A DNA stretch of 64,000 bases from Pedobacter indicus (GTDB lineage Bacteria > Bacteroidota > Bacteroidia > Sphingobacteriales > Sphingobacteriaceae). The position numbers were made by a program, and so were the translations under genes. This document shows, in pieces, positions 17,534-24,858 of the stretch. The stretch is taken from positions 682,001-746,000 of the forward strand of contig NZ_QRGB01000001.1 of NCBI RefSeq assembly GCF_003449035.1. The letters are read 5' to 3'. Every line of letters starts with the position of its first letter. Within the stretch, counting starts at the first letter, position 1. The notes below the pieces were generated by a model. The model searched no databases and was not told where the DNA came from. It saw only the letters and a list, made by a program, of their open reading frames with translations.

Positions 17534-17650
17534 CGGTCGTCGGACTCTAAAGATCAGATTATCAATAAAACGGAAATTACAAATATCAGCCTGCAGACGA
17601 TGCTCTGACGTCTGATTGGAGTGATATGTATCGTTTAATAATAATTCCAT
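17516..17650 (-). CDS. putative 44-residue arginine leader peptide
   Basis: An ATG at 17650 opens a 44-codon frame ending TAG at 17516. It begins about 20 nt after the predicted transcription start and ends 107 bp before the first arg gene. Six of 44 codons are Arg (CGT, CGT, AGA, CGA, CGA, AGG), four in the last ten, giving the tail RVRRPLKPRA. The last codons and stop form one arm of two competing hairpins. This is the layout of an amino-acid-sensing leader peptide. Conservation has not been tested, and the ORF could be fortuitous. Confidence 0.5.
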   Translation of the reverse strand: MELLLNDTYHSNQTSEHRLQADICNFRFIDNLIFRVRRPLKPRA

Positions 17651-17662
17651 TGTCTTTTTGAA

Positions 17663-17682
17663 GTGTCAAAGACACAAAGGTA
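17663..17682 (-). promoter_or_regulatory. promoter of the arg operon with palindrome at the start site
   Basis: On the minus strand TACCTTTG at 17682-17675 matches the Bacteroidetes -7 box, predicting a start near 17669 and a 5' leader of about 260 nt. GTGTC-N3-GACAC (17663-17675) overlaps the end of the box and the start site and could bind a repressor or form an mRNA 5' hairpin. The -33 element is weak. Confidence 0.5.
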
Positions 17683-17865
17683 TAAATTATTATTTATATA
17701 AGCGGTATAAAAAATAGTATCTTTTTAAAAATACATGATAAGCATTATTGAAATGCCATTTTTTTAGCGTATAAGCTGGGTTTTTCATATCGAAGTCCAG
17801 GTATCAGCATCAATATTATAACAGTTTTTCTCTAGGTTAATTCCGTTTTATTGACGTTTGCTTGC

Positions 17866-17873
17866 TATCTTTG
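17866..17873 (+). promoter_or_regulatory. -7 promoter box of the GH3 gene
   Basis: TATCTTTG matches TAnnTTTG. The predicted start is near 17879, 14 nt before the chosen ATG at 17893, which excludes translation from 17851. Confidence 0.55.
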
Positions 17874-17892
17874 GCGTCACTATGAAATTGTT

Positions 17893-19602
17893 ATGAGAAT
17901 AAGAATATTTTGTTTGATTGTTTTGTCCCTGTTGTTAGCGAACTTTTCGCACGCTCAACAGTGCTCAAATTTTATCAAATTTATCAATACCCAGCATGAA
18001 TGGGTAGATTCGGTTTATAATAAACTGAATAATAAGGAACGCATAGCACAATTGTTCATGGTAAGAGCGCATACGAACTTGGGGCAGCGTTATATCGACT
18101 CAGTTGCAAAGGTAATTGAAAATGAGGGCTTAGGGGGAGTAGTCCTGTTTCAAGGCGGACCCGTTAGGCATGCTAATTTGATTAACGAATATCAATCCGT
18201 TTCTAAAGTGCCCCTATTATTCGCTCTAGATGGTGAGTGGGGACTAGGAATGCGCTTGCCCGATTCAACCATCTCCTATCCTTATCAAATGGCTTTAGGC
18301 GCTATACAAAACAATGATTTGATTTATCAAATGGGTCGTGAGGTAGCGAAAGATTTCAAGCGACTCGGTCTTGGGGTAAACTTCGCACCCGTTGTCGATG
18401 TAAACAACAATCCGCGTAATCCGGTAATAAACTACCGTTCGTTTGGGGAAAATAAAGAGAACGTCGCCAGAAAAGGAAGTGCATATATGACAGGAATGAT
18501 GGATGAAGGTATAATTGTATCGTTAAAACATTTCCCTGGTCATGGAGATACCGACGTAGATTCACATCATGACCTGCCCGTACTTTCTTTCAGTCGCGCT
18601 CGACTTGATTCTCTCGAAATGTACCCCTTCCGGCAGTTGATTAATGAAGGAGCCTCCGGAGTGATGGTTGCCCATATGAACATCCCCAGTTTAGATAAAA
18701 CCCCAAACTTGCCCTCTTCATTATCGGAGAAAGTTATCACTGGGATATTGAAGGGTGAGATGGGTTTCAGAGGGCTGACCTTTACAGACGCGATGGACAT
18801 GAATGGAGTTGTCAAATATTTTAAAGATGGAGAGGCCGATGTCCGTGCGATCATAGCAGGCAATGATATTCTTGAACTATCCCAAAACAGTAAGCGGGCT
18901 ATCAAAGCGGTTCGTAAGGCTGTGCGGAAAAAGAGAATAGACAAGGAAGACCTTGAAAAACGAGTGAAGAAGGTGTTGGCGGCGAAGTATTGGTTGGGAT
19001 TACATACTGCAAAACCCGTTAGCCTGCAAAATCTGTATCGCGATCTCAATAAGCAAACTTCCCTGCAGTTGAATCAGCTATTGGCAGATAACGCCATTAC
19101 TGTACTGAAAGGAAGCCGGAGACTTGCAGACCTTTCTTTTACTAAAAAGACGGCTGTGATCAGTATAGGTACCCATGATATTAGTACTTTTCAGAAAATT
19201 ATCGATGATCGTTTTGATAATAGTCTTTCTTTTCTTCTTAGCGAGAACGCAACAGCTGACGATGTTTCAAGAGTAAGCTCTGCTTTGCGGAATTATGACC
19301 AAGTTATTGTCGCTTTGCATGATTCCCGGACAAGACCGGGGAGCACACTTCGTTACAATAGCACCATTAAATTATTTATAAGTCAGTTGGCAAGCACCAA
19401 TGCCCATTTCGTTTTATTCGGTAACCCTTACGCCTTGGCTTCCTTGCCGGGTGTTGAAGCCGCGAACTCGCTCATGGTATGCTATCAGAATGATGAACCT
19501 TTGCAACGCGCTGCTGCAAAGGCAGTTTTAAGAGAAATAAAAGCAACGGGCAAACTGCCTGTGACCGTCAATGCTTTTTTTAAATACGGTGACGGAGAAT
19601 AG
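17893..19602 (+). CDS. exported GH3 beta-N-acetylglucosaminidase, NagZ-like
   Basis: 569 residues with a Sec signal peptide (LIVLSLLLANFSHAQQ). The GH3 catalytic domain holds KHFPGHGDTDVDSHHDLP starting at K212; the DSHH loop supplies the His acid/base of the NagZ dyad and D299 in FTDAMDMNG is the nucleophile. Residues after about 390 form a GH3 C-terminal alpha/beta domain. The likely substrates are beta-N-acetylglucosaminides from peptidoglycan or glycans, cleaved in the periplasm. Many Bacteroidetes relatives are fused to a beta-lactamase-type domain, which is absent here. The ATG at 17893 is used because the preceding frame overlaps the promoter. Confidence 0.9.
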   Translation: MRIRIFCLIVLSLLLANFSHAQQCSNFIKFINTQHEWVDSVYNKLNNKERIAQLFMVRAHTNLGQRYIDSVAKVIENEGLGGVVLFQGGPVRHANLINEYQSVSKVPLLFALDGEWGLGMRLPDSTISYPYQMALGAIQNNDLIYQMGREVAKDFKRLGLGVNFAPVVDVNNNPRNPVINYRSFGENKENVARKGSAYMTGMMDEGIIVSLKHFPGHGDTDVDSHHDLPVLSFSRARLDSLEMYPFRQLINEGASGVMVAHMNIPSLDKTPNLPSSLSEKVITGILKGEMGFRGLTFTDAMDMNGVVKYFKDGEADVRAIIAGNDILELSQNSKRAIKAVRKAVRKKRIDKEDLEKRVKKVLAAKYWLGLHTAKPVSLQNLYRDLNKQTSLQLNQLLADNAITVLKGSRRLADLSFTKKTAVISIGTHDISTFQKIIDDRFDNSLSFLLSENATADDVSRVSSALRNYDQVIVALHDSRTRPGSTLRYNSTIKLFISQLASTNAHFVLFGNPYALASLPGVEAANSLMVCYQNDEPLQRAAAKAVLREIKATGKLPVTVNAFFKYGDGE

Positions 19603-19722
19603 TAACTGGGTTTAAATAGTCATCGAAATATTACCGTTTATTGAAATATAATTTTGCTCGTTTTTGTATTTATAGATATTTTTTGTGCATGTTTGTACTT
19701 TATTAATATTATATTTAAAATC

Positions 19723-19914
19723 ATGCAAGAAGGAGTAGTAAAATTCTTTAATGAAACAAAAGGTTTCGGTTTCATCATCCCTAACTCAGGAGAAAGTGAA
19801 ATCTTTGTTCATTCAACAGGTCTAATTGACAGCATCCGTGAAAACGACAATGTGAGTTTTGACGTAGAGCAAGGTAAGAAAGGACTTAATGCGGTAAATG
19901 TTAAAGTTATCTAA
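19723..19914 (+). CDS. cold-shock domain protein
   Basis: 63-residue single CSD protein that binds single-stranded RNA/DNA and acts as RNA chaperone. RNP1 is KGFGFI and RNP2 is IFVHST. The start at 19723 (MQEGVVKFFNETKG) is the family's normal N-terminus; the frame is open upstream to 19654 but that part is hydrophobic and unrelated. The 120-bp upstream stretch is A/T rich, with a strong terminator downstream, so it is a single-gene transcript. Confidence 0.95.
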   Translation: MQEGVVKFFNETKGFGFIIPNSGESEIFVHSTGLIDSIRENDNVSFDVEQGKKGLNAVNVKVI

Positions 19915-19932
19915 CTAAATCATAAATCGTTT

Positions 19933-19968
19933 AAAGAGGCCATCTATTTTAGGTGGCCTCTTTTTTTT
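19933..19968 (+). terminator. intrinsic terminator after the cold-shock gene
   Basis: Arms 19935-19944 and 19952-19961 pair over ten positions (one G-U) and are followed by eight or more T residues. A textbook Rho-independent terminator 20 bp after the stop codon. Confidence 0.92.
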
Positions 19969-20076
19969 ATTTAAAAAAGCGTTTTGGTAACGATTTTGGA
20001 TTTTCTGGCAAACAGTTTGTAATCATATTTGTAGTATTAAAAAAGATTATTTAACAAATTTCAAATAACAAACCGT

Positions 20077-20346
20077 ATGAATGATAATGCAAAAGTAGTT
20101 GCAGCATTATTAGCTGGCTTGGCCGCTGGGGCTGCAGTGGGCTTGCTTTTCGCACCAGAAAAGGGAGCTGACACAAGAGAAAAATTAAATGAATCACTAA
20201 AAGATCTGGGTGAGGCCATCAAAGAGCGTTCGGCAGAGCAAAAGGAGCACATTAATGAACTAAAAGATAAGCTCGTATCCACTATCAAAGGAAAAGTAAA
20301 TCGTGGAGTAGAGAACTTAGAAAGCGAGATAGACGAACACGCCTGA
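20077..20346 (+). CDS. YtxH-domain protein
   Basis: 89 residues with an N-terminal hydrophobic, Gly/Ala-rich helix (VAALLAGLAAGAAVGLLFAP) followed directly by EKGADTREKL, the YtxH family hallmark, and then a long charged helix. Members are general-stress or envelope-associated proteins of uncertain function. It starts a three-gene rightward group with a holin-like membrane protein and a Lys-rich protein. Confidence 0.9.
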   Translation: MNDNAKVVAALLAGLAAGAAVGLLFAPEKGADTREKLNESLKDLGEAIKERSAEQKEHINELKDKLVSTIKGKVNRGVENLESEIDEHA

Positions 20347-20355
20347 ATATAAACA

Positions 20356-20390
20356 AAGAGGGTTATACTCTATTTCAGTATGCCCCTCTT
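20356..20390 (+). other. intercistronic hairpin
   Basis: AAGAGGG (20356-20362) pairs with CCCTCTT (20384-20390), and the inner ATACT/AGTAT extends the stem past two imperfect positions. No T tract follows on the plus strand, so it is more likely an mRNA stabiliser or processing site than a terminator. Confidence 0.45.
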
Positions 20391-20402
20391 AAAAAATAGA
20401 CT

Positions 20403-20768
20403 ATGGAAGATCAAAAATTCTCCTTGCATGGAACTGTGCAGAAATTTAAAGAATACTTAGAGAATACAAAGAATGTTACTATTTTAAAGATTGTAGAGAA
20501 GATATCCGGTATTATTGCAGCCGTTGTTACCGACGGGCTTATGTTGATATTTGCTTTCTTTATTCTTCTGTTCGCTAGTATCGGTCTCGGTTTCTATTTC
20601 GGGGATTTATTTGATAGCAATGCGCTTGGCTTCCTTGCGTTGGCGGGTGTCTATCTTCTTCTAATTATTATACTCCTTATTTCAAAAGGGGGTATCGAAA
20701 AAGGCTTAATGAACCTTTCTATTCGGAAACTACTAAAAAAATGGAACGAAACAGATGGCGACAAATAG
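20403..20768 (+). CDS. phage-holin-like / actinobacterial holin-X type membrane protein
   Basis: 121 residues with two membrane helices (about residues 48-72 and 78-98) between charged ends, the pattern of the putative superfamily III holin-X proteins often annotated as phage holin family. In Bacteroidetes these are chromosomal genes next to YtxH proteins and not part of prophages. Its end overlaps the next gene by 14 bp, which suggests coupled translation. Confidence 0.75.
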   Translation: MEDQKFSLHGTVQKFKEYLENTKNVTILKIVEKISGIIAAVVTDGLMLIFAFFILLFASIGLGFYFGDLFDSNALGFLALAGVYLLLIIILLISKGGIEKGLMNLSIRKLLKKWNETDGDK

Positions 20769-21231
20769 AAATATAAATAATTTGGATGAACTTCGGGCCG
20801 AAATCGTACGCTTAGAATCCCTGAAAAAAGAGCAGGAAGTCTATTTGGGTGATCAGATGGGGTTATTACAGCATAAAATAGAAGCCCCGGTAAGATTCTT
20901 TAAAAGATTTACTTCATGGGCGCCGACATCAAGTAATATTAACCGAAACTTTAAAAGTAAAAGTGGTTCCGAAGACGCAGATTGGCTGACAAACTCTCTT
21001 CGTGTGGGACTGCCTGTTATTTTTAACCGAGTACTATTTAGAAAGGCAGGTTTCATTAAAAAGACCCTTTTATTGCTTGCATCGCAGAAAGCCGCCAGTG
21101 CGATCAATCAAGATCGTGTAACTGGTTTTATTAATAAACTAGCGTCCATTATTCGCCCTTCTGAGTCCAAAAAGAGGAAAAAGAAAAAGCACAAGGACTA
21201 TGGAATCCCTCCCGATAGTGAAACCTATTGA
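20755..21231 (+). CDS. hypothetical protein with Lys-rich tail, third gene of the YtxH group
   Basis: 158 residues, no recognised domain. The N-terminus ([21 protein letters not shown]) is a likely coiled coil; the middle has an amphipathic FFKRF segment and a weakly hydrophobic helix ([14 protein letters not shown]); the tail KKRKKKKHK is strongly basic. It overlaps the holin-like gene at its start and the convergent GDP-fucose synthase stop by 7 bp. By position it may associate with the envelope proteins encoded before it. Confidence 0.75.
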   Translation: MATNRNINNLDELRAEIVRLESLKKEQEVYLGDQMGLLQHKIEAPVRFFKRFTSWAPTSSNINRNFKSKSGSEDADWLTNSLRVGLPVIFNRVLFRKAGFIKKTLLLLASQKAASAINQDRVTGFINKLASIIRPSESKKRKKKKHKDYGIPPDSETY

Positions 21232-22151
21232 TCTTTTAAGAAATCCTGATAGGCATCTTTGATACCTTGTTCCAGATCAATAGAATGTTTCCATCCTAAT
21301 TTATTGAGTTTAGAAACATCCATTAATTTGCGAGGGGTGCCATCGGGTTTGCTATGATCGAAACGTATCGATCCATTATAGCCAATAATATCTTTAATTA
21401 AGTGAGCTAGGTCCGCGATAGAAATGTCTGTGCCGGTTCCAATATTAATAAAATCTTTCCCATCATAATTGCTCATCAAAAATGTACACGCGTCCGCCAT
21501 ATCATCTGCGTTAAGAAATTCGCGTAATGGTGTTCCCGTACCCCATATTATTACCTCCGGAGACTCGGTTACCTTTGCTTCATGAAAGCGACGAATAAGG
21601 GCTGGTAATACATGCGAATTTTCAGGGTGATAATTGTCATTTTTGCCATATAAATTAGTAGGCATAGCTGATATAAAATTACAACCATATTGGTCGCGAT
21701 AAGCTTCACAAAGCTTTATTCCCGCTATTTTAGCTATTGCATAAGGCTCATTGGTGGGCTCAAGTGTTCCAGTCAATAAGTACTCTTCTTTCAATGGTTG
21801 AGGAGCAAACTTCGGATATATACAACTTGATCCTAGGAATAACAGTTTTCTGACCCCTTGCATATATGCGTGATGGGTAACATTATTTTGTATGCATAAA
21901 TTATCATATAAGAACTCTGCTCTATAGGTGTTATTTGCATGTATACCACCTACTTTTGCCGCCGCCAAAAAAACGTATGCTGGCTTTTCTTTTTCGAAAA
22001 GATCTGCAACCTGTTGTTGGTTTCGTAAATCCAGCTCACTGGAAGAACGCAACAGGAAATTGGTATATCCTTTTTTTTGTAGATTGCGGTGAATAGCAGA
22101 ACCTACCATTCCTCGGTGTCCGGCTATATATATCTTAGCGTCTTTTTCCAT
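21225..22151 (-). CDS. fcl: GDP-L-fucose synthase
   Basis: 308 residues from the ATG at 22151; makes GDP-L-fucose from GDP-4-keto-6-deoxymannose with NADPH by epimerisation and reduction. GHRGMVG at 11-17 is the Rossmann loop; S108/C110 in LGSSCIYP and Y137-x3-K141 are the catalytic residues expected for the family. The frame extends upstream to 22220, but that part covers the divergent promoters and lacks homology to the family. No GDP-mannose dehydratase gene is adjacent. GDP-fucose feeds surface-glycan synthesis. Confidence 0.94.
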   Translation of the reverse strand: MEKDAKIYIAGHRGMVGSAIHRNLQKKGYTNFLLRSSSELDLRNQQQVADLFEKEKPAYVFLAAAKVGGIHANNTYRAEFLYDNLCIQNNVTHHAYMQGVRKLLFLGSSCIYPKFAPQPLKEEYLLTGTLEPTNEPYAIAKIAGIKLCEAYRDQYGCNFISAMPTNLYGKNDNYHPENSHVLPALIRRFHEAKVTESPEVIIWGTGTPLREFLNADDMADACTFLMSNYDGKDFINIGTGTDISIADLAHLIKDIIGYNGSIRFDHSKPDGTPRKLMDVSKLNKLGWKHSIDLEQGIKDAYQDFLKDQ

Positions 22152-22168
22152 ATTTTGGATCGTATATT

Positions 22169-22188
22169 CAAAGATAAAATTAATTTTG
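22169..22188. promoter_or_regulatory. back-to-back promoters of fcl and trmB
   Basis: TATCTTTG on the minus strand (22176-22169) and TAATTTTG on the plus strand (22181-22188) both match TAnnTTTG and lie 4 bp apart, pointing away from each other. Predicted starts are near 22163 (fcl, about 12-nt leader) and 22195 (trmB, about 28-nt leader). A TTTTG at 22153-22157 lies 23 bp upstream of the trmB box and can act as its -33 element. Confidence 0.6.
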
Positions 22189-22222
22189 TCGCAATAATCA
22201 CTATTTAGGCACAATTGCAACT

Positions 22223-22873
22223 ATGGGCAAAGATAAATTAAGGAAATTTGCGGAGATAGGAACTTTCCCGAATGTCTATCAACTTGACGCTGGTATGGAA
22301 AATAAAGGCCGTTGGGCCGAAAGACATTTTGGGAATACAAATCCCGTTGTGTTAGAGTTGGCTTGTGGAAAAGGTGAATACTCGGTGAATATGGCAAAGC
22401 TTTTTCCTGAGAAAAACTTTATTGGCATTGATTACAAAGGTAACCGGATTTGGAGGGGGGCAAAAACAGCTCTTGAAGAGCAAATTTCAAATGTAGCCTT
22501 TCTTCGAATACAAATAGAGGATATCCTTTCCTATTTCTCTGAAGGAGAGATAGCAGAGATATGGATAACATTTCCTGATCCGCAACCTCAGTTAAGCCGT
22601 GAAAAAAAGCGTTTAACAGCCGACCGTTTTTTAGATAACTACAAGCGGATATTGAAAGAGGAAGGGGTGGTAAATTTGAAAACGGATAACGATGGGTTGT
22701 ACGAGTATACGGTGAATAAACTAAAGGAAAGAAATGAGCCGATTCTCGCTTCGACAACAGATCTCTACCACGATGAACTTCTTGACGATGTCCTCTCCAT
22801 TAAAACCTATTACGAGAAGAAGTATTTATTGGTAAGCAAGAATATCAATTACCTAAAGTGGATATTCCGGTAA
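22223..22873 (+). CDS. trmB: tRNA (guanine-N7-)-methyltransferase
   Basis: 216 residues; SAM-dependent methylation of G46 in tRNA. LELACGKGEYS near residue 50 is the SAM loop and EIWITFPDPQP near 113 is the TrmB signature. C-terminal YYEKKYLLVSKNINYLKW matches the family end. Monocistronic by the divergent promoter upstream and convergent OmpA gene downstream. Confidence 0.94.
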   Translation: MGKDKLRKFAEIGTFPNVYQLDAGMENKGRWAERHFGNTNPVVLELACGKGEYSVNMAKLFPEKNFIGIDYKGNRIWRGAKTALEEQISNVAFLRIQIEDILSYFSEGEIAEIWITFPDPQPQLSREKKRLTADRFLDNYKRILKEEGVVNLKTDNDGLYEYTVNKLKERNEPILASTTDLYHDELLDDVLSIKTYYEKKYLLVSKNINYLKWIFR

Positions 22874-22877
22874 ACAA

Positions 22878-22912
22878 AAGAAAGGCTCGCTGTACAAACT
22901 AGCCTCTCTTAT
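22878..22912. terminator. weak hairpin between trmB and the OmpA-family gene
   Basis: AGGCT and AGCCT arms are separated by 13 bases, with A-rich and T-rich flanks. It lies between two convergent genes and may serve both; the stem is short. Confidence 0.45.
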
Positions 22913-22930
22913 TTGCTTTATATATTTTAC

Positions 22931-23785
22931 CTACTTCTGTTGGGGAGTTTCCAACAGCTTAAAGAACTGATCTAATTCAGGAAGAATAACGATTCTTGTT
23001 CTTCTATTAGCAGCTTTGCCGCTTTCAGAATCGTTGCCAGCTACCGGGATATATTCACCCCTACCAGCAGCAGTCATTCTCGCCGGATCGAGATTATAAG
23101 TATCTTGAAGAACCCGAACGATTGTTGTTGCGCGTTTCACACTCAAATCCCAGTTGTCTAACAGTACACCCTTTCTGTAAGGTACATTATCTGTGTGCCC
23201 TTCGACCATGAATTCAATATGAGGCTGATTCGCTAGCACCTTAGCAACCTTTCCTAAAACCTCAGGAGCTCGCCCACTCAGTTCATAACTTCCGCTCTTA
23301 AATAGCAACTTATCGGAAATATCGATATAGACAACACCTTTGTCAACTTTGATATCTATATCCTGATCATCTAGATTCCCAATCGCACCTTTTAGATTCA
23401 TTACCAAAGCCATGTTTAACGAATCTTTTCTGGATATGGCAGATTGCAAATCTTGAATATAGGCGTCTTTGCTGCTGATATTCTCCAATGATTTGTTAAT
23501 ACTTTCAGCCTGTGAGCTAGAAATAACTGAAAGGTTCTTCAACTGTTCAACCATTTGGTTATTACTCGATTTTTGGTCTTGTAGCAGGTTCGAAAGGCGC
23601 TCATTCTCATTTCTGTATAGACTAACCGAGTCTTTGTATTGTGCTAATTCCTGTTGAGTCATTCGGAAATTACTATCCAAGCTGGAATAGCGGTTCTCTG
23701 CTTCCTGCAATTTCTTTTTGGCACCGCATGAACTTAAGACGATCATGAGGGCCGCTGTGAATAAGAACAAATATTTAGTTTTCAT
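22931..23785 (-). CDS. OmpA-family peptidoglycan-binding lipoprotein
   Basis: 284 residues from the ATG at 23785. Lipoprotein signal with LSSC; a long coiled coil at roughly residues 25-125 (heptad-rich RYSSLDSNFRMTQQELAQ); then a C-terminal OmpA domain with FMVEGHTDN and the R/D residues that hold diaminopimelate. Expected to tie the outer membrane to the cell wall. The upstream extension to 23857 has no signal-peptide character and is rejected. Confidence 0.9.
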   Translation of the reverse strand: MKTKYLFLFTAALMIVLSSCGAKKKLQEAENRYSSLDSNFRMTQQELAQYKDSVSLYRNENERLSNLLQDQKSSNNQMVEQLKNLSVISSSQAESINKSLENISSKDAYIQDLQSAISRKDSLNMALVMNLKGAIGNLDDQDIDIKVDKGVVYIDISDKLLFKSGSYELSGRAPEVLGKVAKVLANQPHIEFMVEGHTDNVPYRKGVLLDNWDLSVKRATTIVRVLQDTYNLDPARMTAAGRGEYIPVAGNDSESGKAANRRTRIVILPELDQFFKLLETPQQK

Positions 23786-23846
23786 ATCACTTTTTTTTGT
23801 TTTACAGACGAAGAACTGCAAAGACCGTGCAAAACTCATCAGATAC

Positions 23847-23880
23847 TTAAATAGCACCCCTGAAGTGAGGTGCTATTTAA
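23847..23880 (-). terminator. 12-bp perfect hairpin after the DUF937-like gene
   Basis: Arms 23847-23858 and 23869-23880 pair fully around a 10-base loop, 32 bp after the stop of the leftward gene. The arms end in A/T stretches but the following T run is short. Confidence 0.6.
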
Positions 23881-23911
23881 CAGTATTTAACAATGATGAA
23901 TGACAGCTGGT

Positions 23912-24427
23912 TTAGAACATATCTTTCATCTTGTCAATAAAACCACCGTCATTTTCTCCTTTTTGGTCGCCTGACGATGTTGTATCTCCACCTTTATTAT
24001 TAAAGAGATTCGTCAGATCTGATAATTGAAATTTACCGTCTGGCCCTGCAACCTGCGCTACAATATCTTGAAAGTCGAACGAGTTATCACTAGGGTCATT
24101 CGTTTTTTGATTAAATTTTGCCAATATGCCCGGTATAATAGAAGCCGCTACAGCTTTTGCAGACTCTAGGTTGATTCCCATGTCCTGTAATTTGGAGGTG
24201 AAATTATTTTCAACCTCATTACTCGTTGCACCTTGAGCCGAAGGGTCTTTAAAAGAGCTAATCAAGCCATTTATATCACCGGCGGCAATTTTCTGGCGTA
24301 AAACATCGATAATGGACGTAGATGCGGCTTCAATAGCTGCTTCATTCTTGTCATTTGGGATTTCGCTATTGTCAACAATAGCTGATTGTGCGTTTTCCCT
24401 AACTAGATTTTCTAAATTCTTTAACAT
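23912..24427 (-). CDS. DUF937/YidB-like protein
   Basis: 171 residues without signal peptide. The N-terminal half is helical and polar (IDVLRQKIAAGDINGLISSF), the middle VAASIIPGILAKF resembles the DUF937 repeat region, and the C-terminal third is Gly/Asp/Ser-rich and probably disordered, ending FIDKMKDMF. No established function. Family assignment is by general pattern only. Confidence 0.65.
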   Translation of the reverse strand: MLKNLENLVRENAQSAIVDNSEIPNDKNEAAIEAASTSIIDVLRQKIAAGDINGLISSFKDPSAQGATSNEVENNFTSKLQDMGINLESAKAVAASIIPGILAKFNQKTNDPSDNSFDFQDIVAQVAGPDGKFQLSDLTNLFNNKGGDTTSSGDQKGENDGGFIDKMKDMF

Positions 24428-24579
24428 GATACTTTATTTGATGTATTAAAAAGACAAATTAATTATTATAAAAGTTTTAAAATATTGCATAATATATTGA
24501 TTTATAGCGTGATGTACTGTATCTATCAGTCTAGAAGATACCGCAATCGCTGTCATTTATTAATTCCGTAATTTTATGC

Positions 24580-24587
24580 TACTTTTG
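24580..24587 (+). promoter_or_regulatory. -7 promoter box of the PhnA-like gene
   Basis: TACTTTTG matches TAnnTTTG; the predicted start is near 24593, about 30 nt before the ATG at 24623. Confidence 0.5.
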
Positions 24588-24622
24588 ATGGTAAATAATG
24601 TCAATTTAATAATAAGCTCGTA

Positions 24623-24832
24623 ATGGAAGTCAGAGATTGTAACGGTAATCCATTGAACGATGGGGATTCAGTTGTAGTAATAAAAAGCCTTAAAGTAAAA
24701 GGATCGCCATTGACCATAAAGAAAGGTACTGTAATTAAAAATATTCGTTTAACAGATGACGAAGAAGAGGTAGACTGCAAGGTCGACAAAATGAAAGTGG
24801 TACTGCGAACGGAATTTCTAAGAAAAGCATAA
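24623..24832 (+). CDS. PhnA-like domain protein without zinc ribbon
   Basis: 69 residues matching the C-terminal PhnA domain (VRDCNGNPLNDGDSVVVIK, LKVKGS, KKGTVIKNIRL, DCKVDKMKVVLRTEFLRK), a small SH3-like barrel. Full-length PhnA/YjdM proteins have an N-terminal zinc ribbon of about 40 residues, missing here with no trace upstream. Despite the name, the family is not shown to act in phosphonate breakdown. Own promoter; 26 bp before the DPP III gene. Confidence 0.85.
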   Translation: MEVRDCNGNPLNDGDSVVVIKSLKVKGSPLTIKKGTVIKNIRLTDDEEEVDCKVDKMKVVLRTEFLRKA

Positions 24833-24858
24833 CCTAATTTTAACCAAAACATAATTCA

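Noticed and set aside
17461-17540. Intrinsic terminator in the arg leader
   Set aside because: Hairpins exist but neither is followed by a T tract on the minus strand, so classical termination is not supported.
20403-20768. Prophage holin
   Set aside because: No phage structural, lysin or integrase genes nearby; the neighbours are chromosomal YtxH-type genes.
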